Source: Amorphus orientalis (GTDB taxonomy: Bacteria; Pseudomonadota; Alphaproteobacteria; Rhizobiales; Amorphaceae). From it: a stretch of 64,000 bases of DNA. Location: NCBI RefSeq assembly GCF_030814015.1, contig NZ_JAUSUL010000001.1, forward strand, positions 710,001-774,000, given 5' to 3'. Positions within the stretch are counted from its first letter, which is position 1. The number at the start of each line of letters is the position of its first letter. Of the stretch, positions 1 through 9,819 are shown piece after piece. The position numbers and the translations under genes are program-made. A model generated the notes under the pieces. That model had not been told where the DNA came from. It saw only the letters and a program-made list of their open reading frames with translations, and made no database searches.

Positions 1-792
1 GTGCACGACCATGTCCACCATGCCGTGCTCCAGCAGATATTCCGCGCGCTGGAATCCCTCCGGCAGCTTCTCGCGGATCGTCTGCTCGATCACCCGGGGG
101 CCGGCGAAGCCGATCAGCGCGCCGGGCTCGGCGATATGGACGTCACCCAGCATGGCGTAGGAGGCCGTCACGCCGCCGGTGGTCGGGTTGGTCAGGACCA
201 CGATATAGGGCAGGCCGGCTTCCTTGAGGGCCATGACGGCGGCCGTCGTGCGCGGCATCTGCATGAGCGACAGGATGCCCTCCTGCATGCGCGCGCCGCC
301 GGAGGCCGCAAACAGCACGAACGGAAGCCCCTTCTGGCGGGCCTCGTCCAGGCCGGTGATCAGCGCCTCGCCCGCCGCCATGCCGAGCGATCCGCCCATG
401 AAGGCGAAGTCCTGCACGGCGACGACCGTCTCCAGGCTCTCGATGCGGCCCCGGGTAACCAGAACCGCATCCTCGCGGCCGGTCTTCGCGCGGGCGTCGC
501 GCAGGCGTTCGGAATAGCGGCGTTCGTCGCGGAACTTGAGCGGATCGCTGGCGACCGAGGGCGTGGCGATGGTCTGGTAGGTGCGCTCGTCGAACAGCAT
601 TTCCAGCCGGTGCACCACCGGGATGCGCATGTGCACGCCGGAGTTCGGCACCACGTACTGGTTGGCCTCCAGATCGCGGTGGAAGACCATCTCTCCGGTC
701 TCGGGACACTTGATCCAGAGATTCTCGGGGACTTCCCGCTTCTCGAGGAATGAGCGGATCTTCGGACGGAAGACGCTGTTGATCCAGTTCAC
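1..792 (-). CDS. accD: Acetyl-CoA carboxylase carboxyltransferase subunit beta, partial (3' end outside the window)
   Basis: AccD pairs with AccA to move the carboxyl group from carboxybiotin to acetyl-CoA, giving malonyl-CoA for fatty acid synthesis in the cytoplasm. The first 264 codons are present from a GTG start; the C-terminal part lies beyond base 1. The N-terminus reads [20 protein letters not shown], typical of Rhizobiales AccD. The crotonase-like core shows SGGARMQEG and [16 protein letters not shown]. The usual four-cysteine zinc ribbon keeps only one Cys ([10 protein letters not shown]), as in other Rhizobiales AccD proteins. It lies 40 bases after trpA, so it probably shares the trp message. 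Identity is very secure; the GTG start is inferred from the conserved N-terminus. Confidence 0.96.
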   Translation of the reverse strand, partial: MNWINSVFRPKIRSFLEKREVPENLWIKCPETGEMVFHRDLEANQYVVPNSGVHMRIPVVHRLEMLFDERTYQTIATPSVASDPLKFRDERRYSERLRDARAKTGREDAVLVTRGRIESLETVVAVQDFAFMGGSLGMAAGEALITGLDEARQKGLPFVLFAASGGARMQEGILSLMQMPRTTAAVMALKEAGLPYIVVLTNPTTGGVTASYAMLGDVHIAEPGALIGFAGPRVIEQTIREKLPEGFQRAEYLLEHGMVDMVVH

Positions 793-832
793 GGACGGAT
801 CCTTTGCGATGTGTCGTTGAGGACGGAGCGGA

Positions 833-1675
833 TCATGCCGCCGCGCCGCTGCGAGCGGATTGAATGCCGTTTGCGAGGTCTTTGACCAAGTCAATCACGG
901 CGTGTGTGGTTGCGTCCGTCGCCCGGCCGTCATCGTCGAGCGTGTTTGCGACAGCGGCGACGAGGGCGGAGCCGACCACCACGGCGTCGGCGGTGCGGGC
1001 GAAGGCGGCGGCCTGTTCGGGCGTCTTGACGCCGAAGCCGACGGCCACCGGCAGCCGGGTGTGGGCCTTGATGCCGGCCACGGCCTGCGCCACCCGCTCC
1101 GGGTCCGGCGTCGCGGTGCCGGTCACCCCGGCGATCGAGACGTAGTAGACGAAGCCGGAGGTGTTGGCGAGGACCACCGGCAGGCGCTTCTCGTCGGTGG
1201 TGGGCGTCGCCAGCCGGATGAAGGCGAGGCCCGCGTCCATCGCCGGCAGGCACAGCTCGGCGTCCTCCTCCGGCGGCAGGTCGACCACGATCAGCCCGTC
1301 CACCCCGGCCTCGACCGCATCGGCCAGGAACCGGTCGCGGCCATAGGAGTAGATCGGGTTGTAGTAGCCCATCAGCACGATCGGCGTGTCGGCATCCTTG
1401 GCGCGGAACGCGCGGACCATGTCGAGGGTCTTCACCACGGTCTGGCCGGCCTTGAGCGCGCGCAGCGAGGCCGCCTGGATCGCCGGGCCGTCGGCCATGG
1501 GGTCGGTGAACGGCATGCCAAGCTCGATCACGTCGGCGCCGGCCGCCGGCAGCCCGTCGAGAATGGCCTGGGAGGTCGCAGGGTCGGGATCGCCGGAGGT
1601 CACGAACGTGACCAGGCCGGCGCGGCCTTCGGTCTTGAGGGCGGCGAAGCGGGCGTCGAGACGGGCGACGGTCAC
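833..1675 (-). CDS. trpA: Tryptophan synthase alpha chain
   Basis: TrpA splits indole-3-glycerol phosphate into indole and glyceraldehyde 3-phosphate and passes indole to TrpB through the intersubunit tunnel. The 280-residue protein has the normal family length. The two catalytic acids are visible in [14 protein letters not shown] (Glu51 and Asp62 here), and GFGVKTPEQ forms the phosphate-binding end of the barrel. The open frame extends upstream, but the start chosen is a GTG that overlaps the trpB stop as GTGA and gives the conserved N-terminus [10 protein letters not shown]. The overlap points to translational coupling with trpB, which fits the 1:1 complex. Confidence 0.97.
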   Translation of the reverse strand: MTVARLDARFAALKTEGRAGLVTFVTSGDPDPATSQAILDGLPAAGADVIELGMPFTDPMADGPAIQAASLRALKAGQTVVKTLDMVRAFRAKDADTPIVLMGYYNPIYSYGRDRFLADAVEAGVDGLIVVDLPPEEDAELCLPAMDAGLAFIRLATPTTDEKRLPVVLANTSGFVYYVSIAGVTGTATPDPERVAQAVAGIKAHTRLPVAVGFGVKTPEQAAAFARTADAVVVGSALVAAVANTLDDDGRATDATTHAVIDLVKDLANGIQSARSGAAA

Positions 1676-2886
1676 AGGTCCCACCCCATGGTCTTGGCGA
1701 TGGTGTGCACGTCCTTGTCGCCGCGGCCGCACATGTTCATGACGATGATCCGGTCCCTGTCCATCTCCGGCGCGATCTTCGACACATGGGCAAGCGCATG
1801 GGCCGGTTCCAGGGCCGGCAGGATGCCTTCCGTGCGCGCCGACAGCTGGAAGGCGTCGAGGGCCTCCCGGTCGCCGATGGGGACATAAGTGACGCGCCCG
1901 GTCTCCTTCAGCCAGGAGTGTTCCGGGCCGATGCCGGGATAGTCGAGGCCCGCGGAGATCGAATGGCCTTCCAGGATCTGGCCGTCGTCGTCCTGGAGCA
2001 GATAGGTGCGGTTGCCGTGCAGCACGCCCGGCCGGCCCGCCGTCAGCGAGGCGCAGTGCCGGTCGCCGTCGAGCCCGTCGCCGCCGGCCTCCACGCCGGT
2101 GATGGCCACCTCCGGATCGTCCAGGAAGGGATGGAACATGCCGATGGCGTTCGAGCCGCCGCCGACGCAGGCGACGATCTGGTCCGGCAGCCGGCCTTCG
2201 GCCTCCAGGATCTGGGCCCGGGCCTCGGTGCCGATCACCGACTGGAAGTCGCGCACCAGCTCGGGATAGGGGTGCGGCCCCGCAGCCGTGCCGATCAGGT
2301 AGTAGGTGTCGTCCACGTTGGCGACCCAGTCGCGCAGCGCCTCGTTCATGGCGTCCTTGAGGGTGCCGGCGCCGGAGGTGACCGGGATCACCTCGGCGCC
2401 GAGGAGCTTCATCCGAAAGACGTTGGGCTTCTGCCGCTCCACGTCGGTGGCGCCCATGTAGATCACGCAGGGCAGGCCGAAGCGGGCGCAGACGGTGGCG
2501 GTGGCCACGCCGTGCTGGCCGGCGCCCGTCTCCGCGATGATGCGGGTCTTGCCCATGCGCCGGGCCAGCAGGATCTGGCCGAGGCAGTTGTTGATCTTGT
2601 GGGAGCCGGTGTGGTTGAGCTCGTCGCGCTTGAAGTAGACCTTGGCGCCGCCGAGTTCCTCCGTCAGCCGTTCCGCGAAATAAAGCGGCGAGGGCCGGCC
2701 GGTGTAGGTGGCGTTCAGCCCGGCAAGCTCGGCGGCGAAGTCCGGATCGTGCTTGGCGGTGCGATAGGCTTCCTCCAGCTCCAGGATCAGCGGCATCAGC
2801 GTCTCGGCCACGAAGCGGCCGCCGAAAATGCCGAAGTGGCCGGTCCCGTCAGGACCGGAGCGGAGCGAGTTGGGATGATGCGTCAC
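1672..2886 (-). CDS. trpB: Tryptophan synthase beta chain
   Basis: TrpB is the PLP enzyme that condenses indole with serine to form tryptophan. It is 404 residues long, as expected. The PLP lysine sits in HTGSHKINN (Lys97), GAGQHG follows, and the phosphate-binding loop is GGGSNAIG. It belongs to the standard TrpB1 type that works with TrpA, not the stand-alone TrpB2. The start is GTG ([10 protein letters not shown]). The gene follows trpF by 87 bases and overlaps trpA by 4 bases, so trpF-trpB-trpA read as one unit. Confidence 0.97.
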   Translation of the reverse strand: MTHHPNSLRSGPDGTGHFGIFGGRFVAETLMPLILELEEAYRTAKHDPDFAAELAGLNATYTGRPSPLYFAERLTEELGGAKVYFKRDELNHTGSHKINNCLGQILLARRMGKTRIIAETGAGQHGVATATVCARFGLPCVIYMGATDVERQKPNVFRMKLLGAEVIPVTSGAGTLKDAMNEALRDWVANVDDTYYLIGTAAGPHPYPELVRDFQSVIGTEARAQILEAEGRLPDQIVACVGGGSNAIGMFHPFLDDPEVAITGVEAGGDGLDGDRHCASLTAGRPGVLHGNRTYLLQDDDGQILEGHSISAGLDYPGIGPEHSWLKETGRVTYVPIGDREALDAFQLSARTEGILPALEPAHALAHVSKIAPEMDRDRIIVMNMCGRGDKDVHTIAKTMGWDL

Positions 2887-2973
2887 GGCGGTTCGGCTCT
2901 TGTTAGGTCATGACCCAGGTGATCGCCGGCCCTGGTCCTTGCAGCGCAGCGACCGGGCCCGATCGGCGGATTT

Positions 2974-3681
2974 TCAGACGGCGGCCAGGGTTTCGCTGGC
3001 CCGCCGGACGGATGCGACGAAGGCCGACATCCGGGACACATCCTTCTGCCCGGGCGCGCTCTCCACTCCGGAGGAGACGTCGACGGCCCAGGGGCGAACA
3101 ACTGTCACGGCGTCCGATACATTCTCCGGAGTAAGCCCACCGGAAAGCATGAAGGGCAAGCCCCGGTCAAGCGCGGCGAGCAGCGACCAGTCGAACGCCG
3201 CTCCGTTCCCGCCCGGCCGCGTCGCGTCCCTGGGCGGTTTGGCATCCAGCAGGATATGGTCCGCGATATCGCGATAGGCTGCGACCGGTTCAAGGTCGTC
3301 GGCGGTCGCCACGCCGATCGCCTTCATGACCGGAAGACCGAGCCGCGTCCGCGTCGCCGCCACGGTCTCGGGGCTCTCCTTGCCATGAAACTGGAGGAGG
3401 GTTGGTCTGACAGTCTCGGCGATCCGGTCGAGCAGCGCCGGCTCGGCGTTCACCGTCAGCGCGACGATGCCGGCCCGGCCGCGTGCGCGCTCCGCCAGGA
3501 CGGCGCCCGCGTCCAGCGACAGGTTGCGGGGGCTCGGGGGGAAGAAGACGAGGCCGATCATGTCGGCCCCGGCGGCGATGGCGGCGTCGACGGCAGCCGG
3601 ATCGGTCAGCCCGCAGATCTTGATCCGCGGCGACGCTCGCTCCGCCAGCGGCGGACGCGGGGATCCGGCGCGCTCCGTCAT
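2974..3681 (-). CDS. trpF: Phosphoribosylanthranilate isomerase
   Basis: TrpF performs the Amadori rearrangement of N-(5-phosphoribosyl)anthranilate in tryptophan synthesis. The protein is 235 residues, slightly long because of a 21-residue N-terminal lead (MTERAGSPRPPLAERASPR) before the core starts at IKICGLTDP. The catalytic pair is visible: Cys in KICGLT and Asp in ILLDAKPP. The glycine-rich phosphate site reads LSGGLTPENV, and VDVSSGVE is the family signature near the end. The ATG overlaps the fabI stop (ATGA), so trpF is translationally coupled to a fatty acid gene, which is unusual. An internal start closer to the core cannot be excluded. Confidence 0.95.
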   Translation of the reverse strand: MTERAGSPRPPLAERASPRIKICGLTDPAAVDAAIAAGADMIGLVFFPPSPRNLSLDAGAVLAERARGRAGIVALTVNAEPALLDRIAETVRPTLLQFHGKESPETVAATRTRLGLPVMKAIGVATADDLEPVAAYRDIADHILLDAKPPRDATRPGGNGAAFDWSLLAALDRGLPFMLSGGLTPENVSDAVTVVRPWAVDVSSGVESAPGQKDVSRMSAFVASVRRASETLAAV

Positions 3682-4550
3682 CCGCTTGCCGAACGGGTCG
3701 GGTGGATCGACTGCCCCGCCGCCTCGAGCTCTTCCTCGACCATCTCGCGGCGCTCCTCCGCCTTCAGCTCGTCGAGCTGCGGCATGGAGATGATGTTGTA
3801 GCCGGAATCGACGAAGTGAACCTCGCCGGTCACGCCGGAGGAGAGGTCGGAAAGGAGATAGAGGCCGGTTCCGCCGATCTCGTCGATGGTCACCGTCCGC
3901 CGGAGCGGCGCGTGCTTGCGCTGATAGTTGAACATGAAGCGCGCGTCGGTGACGCCGGCGCCGGCGAGGGTGCGGACCGGTCCGGCCGAGATCGCATTCA
4001 CGCGGACGTTCTGGGTGCCGAGATCGACCGCGAGATAGCGCACGGAGGATTCCAGCGCGGCCTTGGCCACACCCATCACATTGTAGTTCGGCATCACCCG
4101 GGTCGCGCCGCCATAGGTCAGCGTCACGATCGAACCGCCGTCGGTCATCAGGTCGGCGGCGCGCTTGGCGGCCTCGGTGAAGGAGAAGCACGAGATCACC
4201 ATGGTGCGCACGAAATTCTCGCGGCTGGTGTCGCAGTAGCGGCCCTTCAGCTCGGTCCGGTCGGAGTGGGCGATGGCGTGGACCATGAAGTCGATCGAGC
4301 CCCAGGTCTCCCGGGCCTTGTCGAAGACCGCGTCGACGGAGGTGGTGTCCTCCACATCGCACGGCATCACGAAGGGCGCGTTGACGGAGTCGGCGAGCGG
4401 CTGGACCCGGCGGCCGAACTGGTCGCCCTGGTAGGTGAAGCCGATCTCCGCGCCTTCTTCGGCAAGACGCTTGGCAATGCCCCACGCGATCGAATGGTTG
4501 TTCGCGACGCCAAACACGAGGCCCCGCTTGCCCGCCATTACTCCCGCCAT
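3678..4550 (-). CDS. fabI: Enoyl-[acyl-carrier-protein] reductase (NADH), FabI type
   Basis: FabI reduces trans-2-enoyl-ACP, the last step of each fatty acid elongation cycle. The 290-residue SDR-type protein has the atypical FabI cofactor loop GVANNHSIAWG and the catalytic set Tyr146 (LTYGGA), Tyr156 and Lys163 (YNVMGVAK), matching E. coli numbering. The ATG is preceded by AGGAGG at 8 bases. It lies 184 bases downstream of fabB. About 15 acidic, variable residues at the C-terminus run into trpF, whose start codon overlaps the fabI stop. FabI is the triclosan and isoniazid-type target of this family. Confidence 0.96.
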   Translation of the reverse strand: MAGVMAGKRGLVFGVANNHSIAWGIAKRLAEEGAEIGFTYQGDQFGRRVQPLADSVNAPFVMPCDVEDTTSVDAVFDKARETWGSIDFMVHAIAHSDRTELKGRYCDTSRENFVRTMVISCFSFTEAAKRAADLMTDGGSIVTLTYGGATRVMPNYNVMGVAKAALESSVRYLAVDLGTQNVRVNAISAGPVRTLAGAGVTDARFMFNYQRKHAPLRRTVTIDEIGGTGLYLLSDLSSGVTGEVHFVDSGYNIISMPQLDELKAEERREMVEEELEAAGQSIHPTRSASG

Positions 4551-4734
4551 TCGACCAACCTCCTGGCTCCGACCGCGTCGATCGGGATCTGCGTCTCCGA
4601 TGGAGCCCCGTTGCGGTCAGATGACTTCATCTGACCGGCGCGACCGAACTCCAGACTCAATCACTTCGGCAGCCCTGCCGGCGACCGGATCGCGACGATC
4701 CGACCGGCGGCTGCCATGGCGCCCGTTTTGTTCG

Positions 4735-5952
4735 TCACCCGTCGTAGCGCTTGAACACGACCGATGCGTTGGTTCCGCCGAACCCGAATGCGTTGGACAT
4801 GACGCATTCCAGCGCGACGTCGTCCTGGCGCTCCCGGACGATCGGGACATCCTCGAAGGCCGGATCGAGCGTCTCGATGTTGGCCGATTCGCAGATGAAA
4901 TTGTTCTTCATCATCAGCAGCGAATAGATCGCCTCGTGCACGCCGGCGGCACCCTGAGAGTGCCCGGTAAGGGACTTGGTCGCGGAAATCGGCGGAATCT
5001 TGTCGCCGAAGACGGACTTGATCGCCTCGATCTCCTTGATGTCGCCGATCGGCGTGGAGGTGGCATGCGGGTTGATGTAGTCGATCGGCATGCCCGCCTG
5101 TTCCACGGCCGCCTTCATGCAGCGGGCGCCGCCCTCGCCGGACGGCTGCACCATGTCGACGCCGTCCGAGGTGTGGGCATAGCCGACGATTTCCGCATGG
5201 ATGGTGGCGCCGCGCGCCTTGGCGTGCTCGAGCTCTTCCAGCACGAGGACACCGGCGCCGCCGGAAATGACGAAACCGTCCCGGTCCGCGTCATAGGCGC
5301 GGGAAGCCCTTTGCGGAGTGTCGTTGTACTTGCTCGACATCGCGCCCATCGCGTCGAACAGGACCGACAGGGTCCAGTCGAGTTCCTCGCAGCCGCCCGC
5401 GAAGATGACGTCCTGCTTGCCCATCTGGATCTGTTCGCAAGCCGAGCCGATGCAGATGTTGGTGGTGGCGCAGGCCGCCGAGATCGAGTGGTTCAGCCCC
5501 TTGATCTTGAACCAGGTGGCCAGCGTCGCCGACGCGGTCGACGACATCGATTTGGGGACCGCGAAGGGCCCCACCCGGCGCGGTCCCTTGTCCCGCGTGA
5601 TGTCGGCTGCTTCGACGATGGCGTGGGTGGAGGGGCCGCCCGATCCCATGATGATGCCCGTGCGCTCGTTGGAGATGTCGCTCTCCTCGAGCCCCGAATC
5701 TTGGATCGCCTGCTCCATGGCCACATGGTTCCAGGCCGTGCCGCCGCCGTGGAAGCGCATGGCGCGCCGGTCGACGACCTCTTCGGCGTTCAGCGTGGGG
5801 GCGCCATGGACCTGACTGCGGAACCCGAGCCGCACGTAGTCCTCGGCCCGCACGATGCCCGGACGCGCTTCGCGCAGCGACGCGAGCACTTCTTGGGTCG
5901 AGTTGCCGATCGAGGACACGATCCCCATCCCGGTAACGACCACTCGTCTCAT
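4735..5952 (-). CDS. fabB: Beta-ketoacyl-ACP synthase I
   Basis: FabB condenses malonyl-ACP with acyl-ACP and is needed to elongate the cis-3-decenoyl-ACP made by FabA, so it belongs to unsaturated fatty acid synthesis. The protein is 405 residues, the usual FabB length. The Cys-His-His triad is Cys161 (SAACATTN), His296 (NPHATSTP) and His331 (TGHSQGAAG), with Lys326 in ATKSLTG. The open frame extends 36 codons upstream, but the start at 5952 has AAGGAGG at 6 bases and begins [10 protein letters not shown], as in the family. Its position between fabA and fabI supports FabB rather than FabF. Confidence 0.95.
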   Translation of the reverse strand: MRRVVVTGMGIVSSIGNSTQEVLASLREARPGIVRAEDYVRLGFRSQVHGAPTLNAEEVVDRRAMRFHGGGTAWNHVAMEQAIQDSGLEESDISNERTGIIMGSGGPSTHAIVEAADITRDKGPRRVGPFAVPKSMSSTASATLATWFKIKGLNHSISAACATTNICIGSACEQIQMGKQDVIFAGGCEELDWTLSVLFDAMGAMSSKYNDTPQRASRAYDADRDGFVISGGAGVLVLEELEHAKARGATIHAEIVGYAHTSDGVDMVQPSGEGGARCMKAAVEQAGMPIDYINPHATSTPIGDIKEIEAIKSVFGDKIPPISATKSLTGHSQGAAGVHEAIYSLLMMKNNFICESANIETLDPAFEDVPIVRERQDDVALECVMSNAFGFGGTNASVVFKRYDG

Positions 5953-6150
5953 TCGGGCCTCCTTGGTCTTCCGCCGGCGCCTGATGACTTCCGGGATCGA
6001 CCGTCCGCGGCGACTGCCGCTTCGGGGTCGATCATCTCCCGGTCCTTCCGGCGTGTCCATATCGGCCGGCGGGATCCTGATCCGGCGCGCCCGGCAGACC
6101 GGGGCGCCGCTTGATGATAGCTGGCTGTTTCGTGCGCGGACGCGCCGCCG

Positions 6151-6684
6151 TCAACCCATCGACACCTGAGCGTCGTCGACGAACAGGCCGACGCGCAGAC
6201 CCTGGGCAGAGAAAATGGGTTCGCCGTCGGCCTTCACCCACCCGTCACCGATTCCGAGGGTCAGCTTGGAGCGCATCACGCGCTTGATGTCGACGCCGTA
6301 TTCCACGGTCTTGACGGACGGCAGGACCATCCCGGAGAATTTCACCTCCCCGGCCGACAGGGCGCGGCCCCGGCCCGGCGCCCCGAGCCAGCCCAGGAAG
6401 AAGCCGAGCATCTGCCAGAGGGCGTCCAGCCCGAGACAGCCCGGCATCACCGGATCGTCCTTGAAGTGGCAGGCGAAGAACCAGAGGTCCGGGCGAATGG
6501 CCAGCTCCGCGGTTATCTGGCCCTTGCCGTGGGCGCCGCCTTCGTCGGAGATCGACGAGATCCGGTCGAACATCAGCATCGGGGGCAGCGGAAGCTGCGC
6601 GTTGCCCGGTCCGAACAGCTCGCCGCGACCACACGCCAGAAGATCCTCATACTCGAAACTGGAGCGGCGCTGATCAGTGCCCAT
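6151..6684 (-). CDS. fabA: 3-hydroxydecanoyl-ACP dehydratase / isomerase
   Basis: FabA dehydrates 3-hydroxydecanoyl-ACP and isomerises the double bond to cis-3, the branch point to unsaturated fatty acids. It is 177 residues, a hot-dog fold protein of normal length. The catalytic residues are His73 ([14 protein letters not shown]) and Asp87 (CLGLDALWQ). It is the first gene of fabA-fabB-fabI, divergent from irr, an order conserved in Rhizobiales. A 198-base gap separates it from fabB; I saw no clear hairpin or promoter in that gap. Confidence 0.96.
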   Translation of the reverse strand: MGTDQRRSSFEYEDLLACGRGELFGPGNAQLPLPPMLMFDRISSISDEGGAHGKGQITAELAIRPDLWFFACHFKDDPVMPGCLGLDALWQMLGFFLGWLGAPGRGRALSAGEVKFSGMVLPSVKTVEYGVDIKRVMRSKLTLGIGDGWVKADGEPIFSAQGLRVGLFVDDAQVSMG

Positions 6685-6997
6685 GCCGGTTCAAATTCCT
6701 CATCCGTTCCTGGCCGATCCCGTCTGCCGGGGCCCGGCGGAGCCGGGTCTTCAACAGGCAGGCGCATCGGCCGAGCCGCAACTGCGCCACGCTCCCAGGC
6801 GGTCATGGTCCTGAAGACCCATCGAATAGGGGGAACGCAACGGCGGGTTTCCTAACATACGGTTTTATGACCGCAAAGCCACCGCTGAGCATTGCGCGCG
6901 AAATGGAAAACGCGACACAATGGCGCGTTGCGCCGCGACCTCGAAATGGCGCCATGATTGCACGCTGGCTGAGGCTCTGTTAATTTCGACTATTGAG

Positions 6998-7025
6998 ATC
7001 TGCATTTACAACGGTTACATCTGCA
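6998..7025. promoter_or_regulatory. Direct repeat in the fabA/irr divergent promoter gap
   Basis: The 435-base gap between fabA and irr contains an AT-rich stretch at about 6975-7045 that stands out from the GC-rich surroundings. In it, ATCTGCA occurs twice, at 6998 and 7019, a 21-base period, about two helical turns, which would suit a dimeric regulator. The repeat does not match the Irr ICE consensus. Both divergent promoters should lie in this gap, but I could not fix their -10 and -35 boxes. Confidence 0.25.
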
Positions 7026-7119
7026 ACCATATTCCGACAATCGATCGGTACGGCGGTTCTGGCAGCGAGGTTGGCGGGACTAGGTCGAGCACGCGATGGC
7101 GGGAACGAAGGAGAACGAG

Positions 7120-7575
7120 ATGCACGGAGCCCGCATCCACCACGAGATGCATCACGGTGCGAGCAAGGCGCGGGACATCAAGATGATGTTGCGGGACGCC
7201 GGTCTCCGCCCGACCCGGCAGCGCATTGCGCTGGCCGACCTGCTGTACAAGCACGGCAACCGGCACATCTCCGCGGAGCAACTGCACGAGGAGGCGATTT
7301 CCGCCCGCGTGCCGGTGTCGCTCGCGACGGTCTACAACACCCTGCACCAGTTCACCCAGGCCGGGTTCCTGCGTGAGGTCGCCGTCGACGGCACGAAGAC
7401 CTATTTCGACACGAACACCAGTGACCATCACCACTTCTTCAACGAGGAAGACAATTCGGTGGTCGACATTCCGGGTGGCTCGCTGGCGATCGACGACATT
7501 CCCGAAGCGCCGGAAGGCATGGAGATCGTCCGGGTCGACGTGGTCGTGCGCATTCGCCCGATCGAGCGCGGCTGA
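7120..7575 (+). CDS. irr: Irr-type iron response regulator (Fur superfamily)
   Basis: Irr represses or activates haem and iron genes under iron limitation in Rhizobiales and related orders. The 151-residue protein has a Fur winged helix from about residue 22 (RDAGLRPTRQRIALADLL, then VSLATVYNTLHQF) and the HHH metal/haem motif in TSDHHHFF. It lacks the N-terminal GCPWHD-type haem regulatory motif of Bradyrhizobium Irr and instead has a His-rich start (MHGARIHHEMHH). The ATG at 7120 has AAGGAG at 6 bases and is preferred to an upstream ATG at 7096. Divergence from fabA is the conserved setting. Confidence 0.9.
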   Translation: MHGARIHHEMHHGASKARDIKMMLRDAGLRPTRQRIALADLLYKHGNRHISAEQLHEEAISARVPVSLATVYNTLHQFTQAGFLREVAVDGTKTYFDTNTSDHHHFFNEEDNSVVDIPGGSLAIDDIPEAPEGMEIVRVDVVVRIRPIERG

Positions 7576-7613
7576 CCCGACCAGGCCTCCCGCCACGGAG
7601 ATCGAAGGCCCGG

Positions 7614-7650
7614 CCGTTCGCGGACAGCGAACGGGCGGGTTTTTCTTTTT
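7614..7650 (+). terminator. Rho-independent terminator after irr
   Basis: A perfect 8-base stem, CCGTTCGC / GCGAACGG with a GGACA loop, is extended by GC pairs and followed by a T-rich tract (TTTTTCTTTTT) from 7640. It lies about 40 bases after the irr stop and should end the irr message. Confidence 0.85.
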
Positions 7651-7701
7651 CGGGGCCGGAAAGACCGGTCCGGCGCACCGGTGGCGCGCCCGGCGTTCGG
7701 C

Positions 7702-8247
7702 TCAGTCGATCATTTCGTTGGGATAGACGCCGAACAGGGTCTTCTGGGCGACGAAGCCGCGCCAGTTGGATCCGAAGATCTCGCACCAGGTCTTGTCGCA
7801 ATTGTCGACGTCGGCCATCACCATCGGCTGCAGCATGGCGGTGACATCGGCTTCGTCGTCAGGCCGTGCACGCAGGGGCACGGGGTCGGTCCGCCACGGG
7901 GCGACCAGAACGGTGCGCCGGCTCGCCAAGAGGCTGTGATAGACCCAGCCCTCCGCGCCGTCCGAATCGCGGATGCGTCGCCAGTTGTCGAATTCCTGCA
8001 CCACCTCGACCGGCCAGCCCTCCCGCGTGAAGGTCCACTTGATTCCGTAGTCGGTGCCCGGTCCAACGCGCACGTTCACCTCGTTGGACTTCAGGCTGAC
8101 GAACCGGGGCAGGGGAAGCCCGCTCGGCCCTTTCTGAACCTGGACCTGGGCCAGCGCGCCGCCGCCCGCACAGGCGAGGGCGAGAACGGTCACAAGCGTG
8201 GCGGCCCAAAGGCGGAAGGGTGGTCCGGGCAGGCGATACTCTACCAA
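7702..8247 (-). CDS. Exported SH3-domain protein
   Basis: A periplasmic protein with two bacterial SH3-like segments: one around VNVRVGPGTDYGIKW with GAEGWVYHSLL, and a second ending in CEIFGSNWRGFVAQ. Such domains usually bind cell-wall or protein ligands; the exact role is unknown. The frame is open to an ATG at 8400, but the extra 51 residues look non-coding. A TTG at 8247, with GGAG at 8 bases, places a clean signal peptide (hydrophobic stretch RLWAATLVTVLALACAGGGA, cut near ALAQ) at the very start, giving 181 residues. It converges with irr and is divergent from the next dehydrogenase. Start uncertain, domain call firm. Confidence 0.8.
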   Translation of the reverse strand: MVEYRLPGPPFRLWAATLVTVLALACAGGGALAQVQVQKGPSGLPLPRFVSLKSNEVNVRVGPGTDYGIKWTFTREGWPVEVVQEFDNWRRIRDSDGAEGWVYHSLLASRRTVLVAPWRTDPVPLRARPDDEADVTAMLQPMVMADVDNCDKTWCEIFGSNWRGFVAQKTLFGVYPNEMID

Positions 8248-8782
8248 CTTGCTGTCTCCGCGTCTGTCGGCGGCACCCGGTCCGGCTCGGTGCAGTCCGG
8301 CCGGCAGGGCTCCGTAAAACAATGGTGGAGCCCGTGTCCGTCGGTCGGGTGTTTCCGTCCGATCCCGAAAGGCTCTAGGAGACCATCGCCCGTCGATCAA
8401 GCGCTTCGGGTGAGCGTCGGCTTGCGGGCGGCGGCGTTTGCGGTGTCGAGTTGTGTTTCGACTTCGGTCTGATAGACCTTCTCAGCATGCGGAGCGGGCC
8501 TTTCCCGCCGCCGCATGCGCACGATGCCGGCCGGAGCGGGGTGGGGAAAAGTCGGACGACGGCTTCTTCCCGGATCGCGCTCCGACCTGTTAGGAACGAT
8601 CATGACCGCAGGAGCCCGGCCGCGCCGCCGGACCGGGTCGGGGTCTGGAGCGGGCCTGCCCTTCGCAGGAAAGGCGGACCGGCTCCAAGGATTTTTAGTG
8701 TCGTGTCTTTCGGGCGGCGAGCCGGTCTGCGCTATGCCCGGAAGGCCTCTGGGACGTCAACAACTCGGGCGAGTCGGTCGCG
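8248..8782. other. Non-coding gap (535 bases)
   Basis: This gap between the divergent SH3 gene and the dehydrogenase has no convincing gene. It holds scattered GC-rich short hairpins, for example GCGGG-CCTTT-CCCGC near 8490, but no T-tract terminator and no clear promoter boxes. The short open frames in it lack family-like sequence. Confidence 0.4.
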
Positions 8783-9778
8783 ATGGCAAAGAAAAAGCCG
8801 CTGGTGGTGGTCACACGGAAGCTTCCGGATGCCGTGGAAACCCGGATGCGGGAGCTCTTCGATACACGGTTGAACGTCGACGACCGGCCGATGACCCAGG
8901 CGGAACTGGTCGAAGCCGCCAAGACGGCGGACGTGCTGGTTCCCACCATCACCGACAAGATCGACACGGCCGTGCTGTCCCAGGCCGGGGACAAGCTGCG
9001 GCTGATCGCCAACTTCGGCAACGGCGTCGACAACATCGACGTGCCGACAGCCAACAACCGCGGCATCACCGTCACCAACACGCCCGGCGTCCTGACCGAG
9101 GACACCGCCGACATGACGATGGCGCTGATGCTGGCGGTGCCGCGCCGGCTGGTGGACGGCATCCGCGCGATCGAACAGAACGAGTGGAATGGCTGGTCGC
9201 CGACCTGGATGCTCGGACGGCGGATCTCCGGAAAGCGGCTGGGGATCGTCGGCATGGGGCGCATCGGTACGGCGGTGGCACGCCGCGCGAAGGCGTTCGG
9301 CATGTCGATCCACTATCACAACCGGCGCCGGGTGGCCTCCGGGCTGGAGGAGGAGCTGGAGGCGACCTACTGGGACAGCCTCGACCAGATGCTCGCCCGG
9401 ATGGACGTCATCTCGATCCATTGCCCGCGCACGCCCGCGACCTATCACCTCCTGTCGGCGCGCAGGCTGAAGCTGATGCGGCCGGAGGCCTACATCGTCA
9501 ACACGGCGCGCGGCGAGGTGCTCGACGAGACCGCCCTGGTGCGCATGCTGGAGGCGGGCGATCTGGCCGGGGCCGGTCTGGACGTGTTCGAGCAGGAGCC
9601 CGCGGTCAATCCGAAGCTGATGGCGCTCACCCGGACGGGCCAGGTCGTGCTCCTGCCGCATATGGGCTCGGCCACGATCGAAGGCCGCGTCGACATGGGC
9701 GAGAAGGTCATCATCAACATCCGCACGTTCATGGACGGCCACCGGCCTCCGGACCGGATCCTGCCGTCCATGCTGTGA
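8783..9778 (+). CDS. D-isomer-specific 2-hydroxyacid dehydrogenase (glyoxylate/hydroxypyruvate reductase-like)
   Basis: An NAD(P)-dependent cytoplasmic dehydrogenase of 331 residues. The Rossmann loop GMGRIG is at 157-162, and the Arg-Glu-His catalytic set is Arg243 (NTARGEV), Glu272 (DVFEQEP) and His293 (LLPHMGSAT). The overall sequence, including NFGNGVDNIDV and MARMDVIS-type segments, resembles GyaR/GhrB-type D-glycerate dehydrogenases that reduce glyoxylate or hydroxypyruvate. The precise substrate is not decided by sequence. It stands alone; GNAT gene converges from the right, with a 41-base gap. Confidence 0.9.
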   Translation: MAKKKPLVVVTRKLPDAVETRMRELFDTRLNVDDRPMTQAELVEAAKTADVLVPTITDKIDTAVLSQAGDKLRLIANFGNGVDNIDVPTANNRGITVTNTPGVLTEDTADMTMALMLAVPRRLVDGIRAIEQNEWNGWSPTWMLGRRISGKRLGIVGMGRIGTAVARRAKAFGMSIHYHNRRRVASGLEEELEATYWDSLDQMLARMDVISIHCPRTPATYHLLSARRLKLMRPEAYIVNTARGEVLDETALVRMLEAGDLAGAGLDVFEQEPAVNPKLMALTRTGQVVLLPHMGSATIEGRVDMGEKVIINIRTFMDGHRPPDRILPSML

Positions 9779-9819
9779 CGACTGCGACTGCCGCGCGGTT
9801 CCCGACAGCCGGGCGTGCG

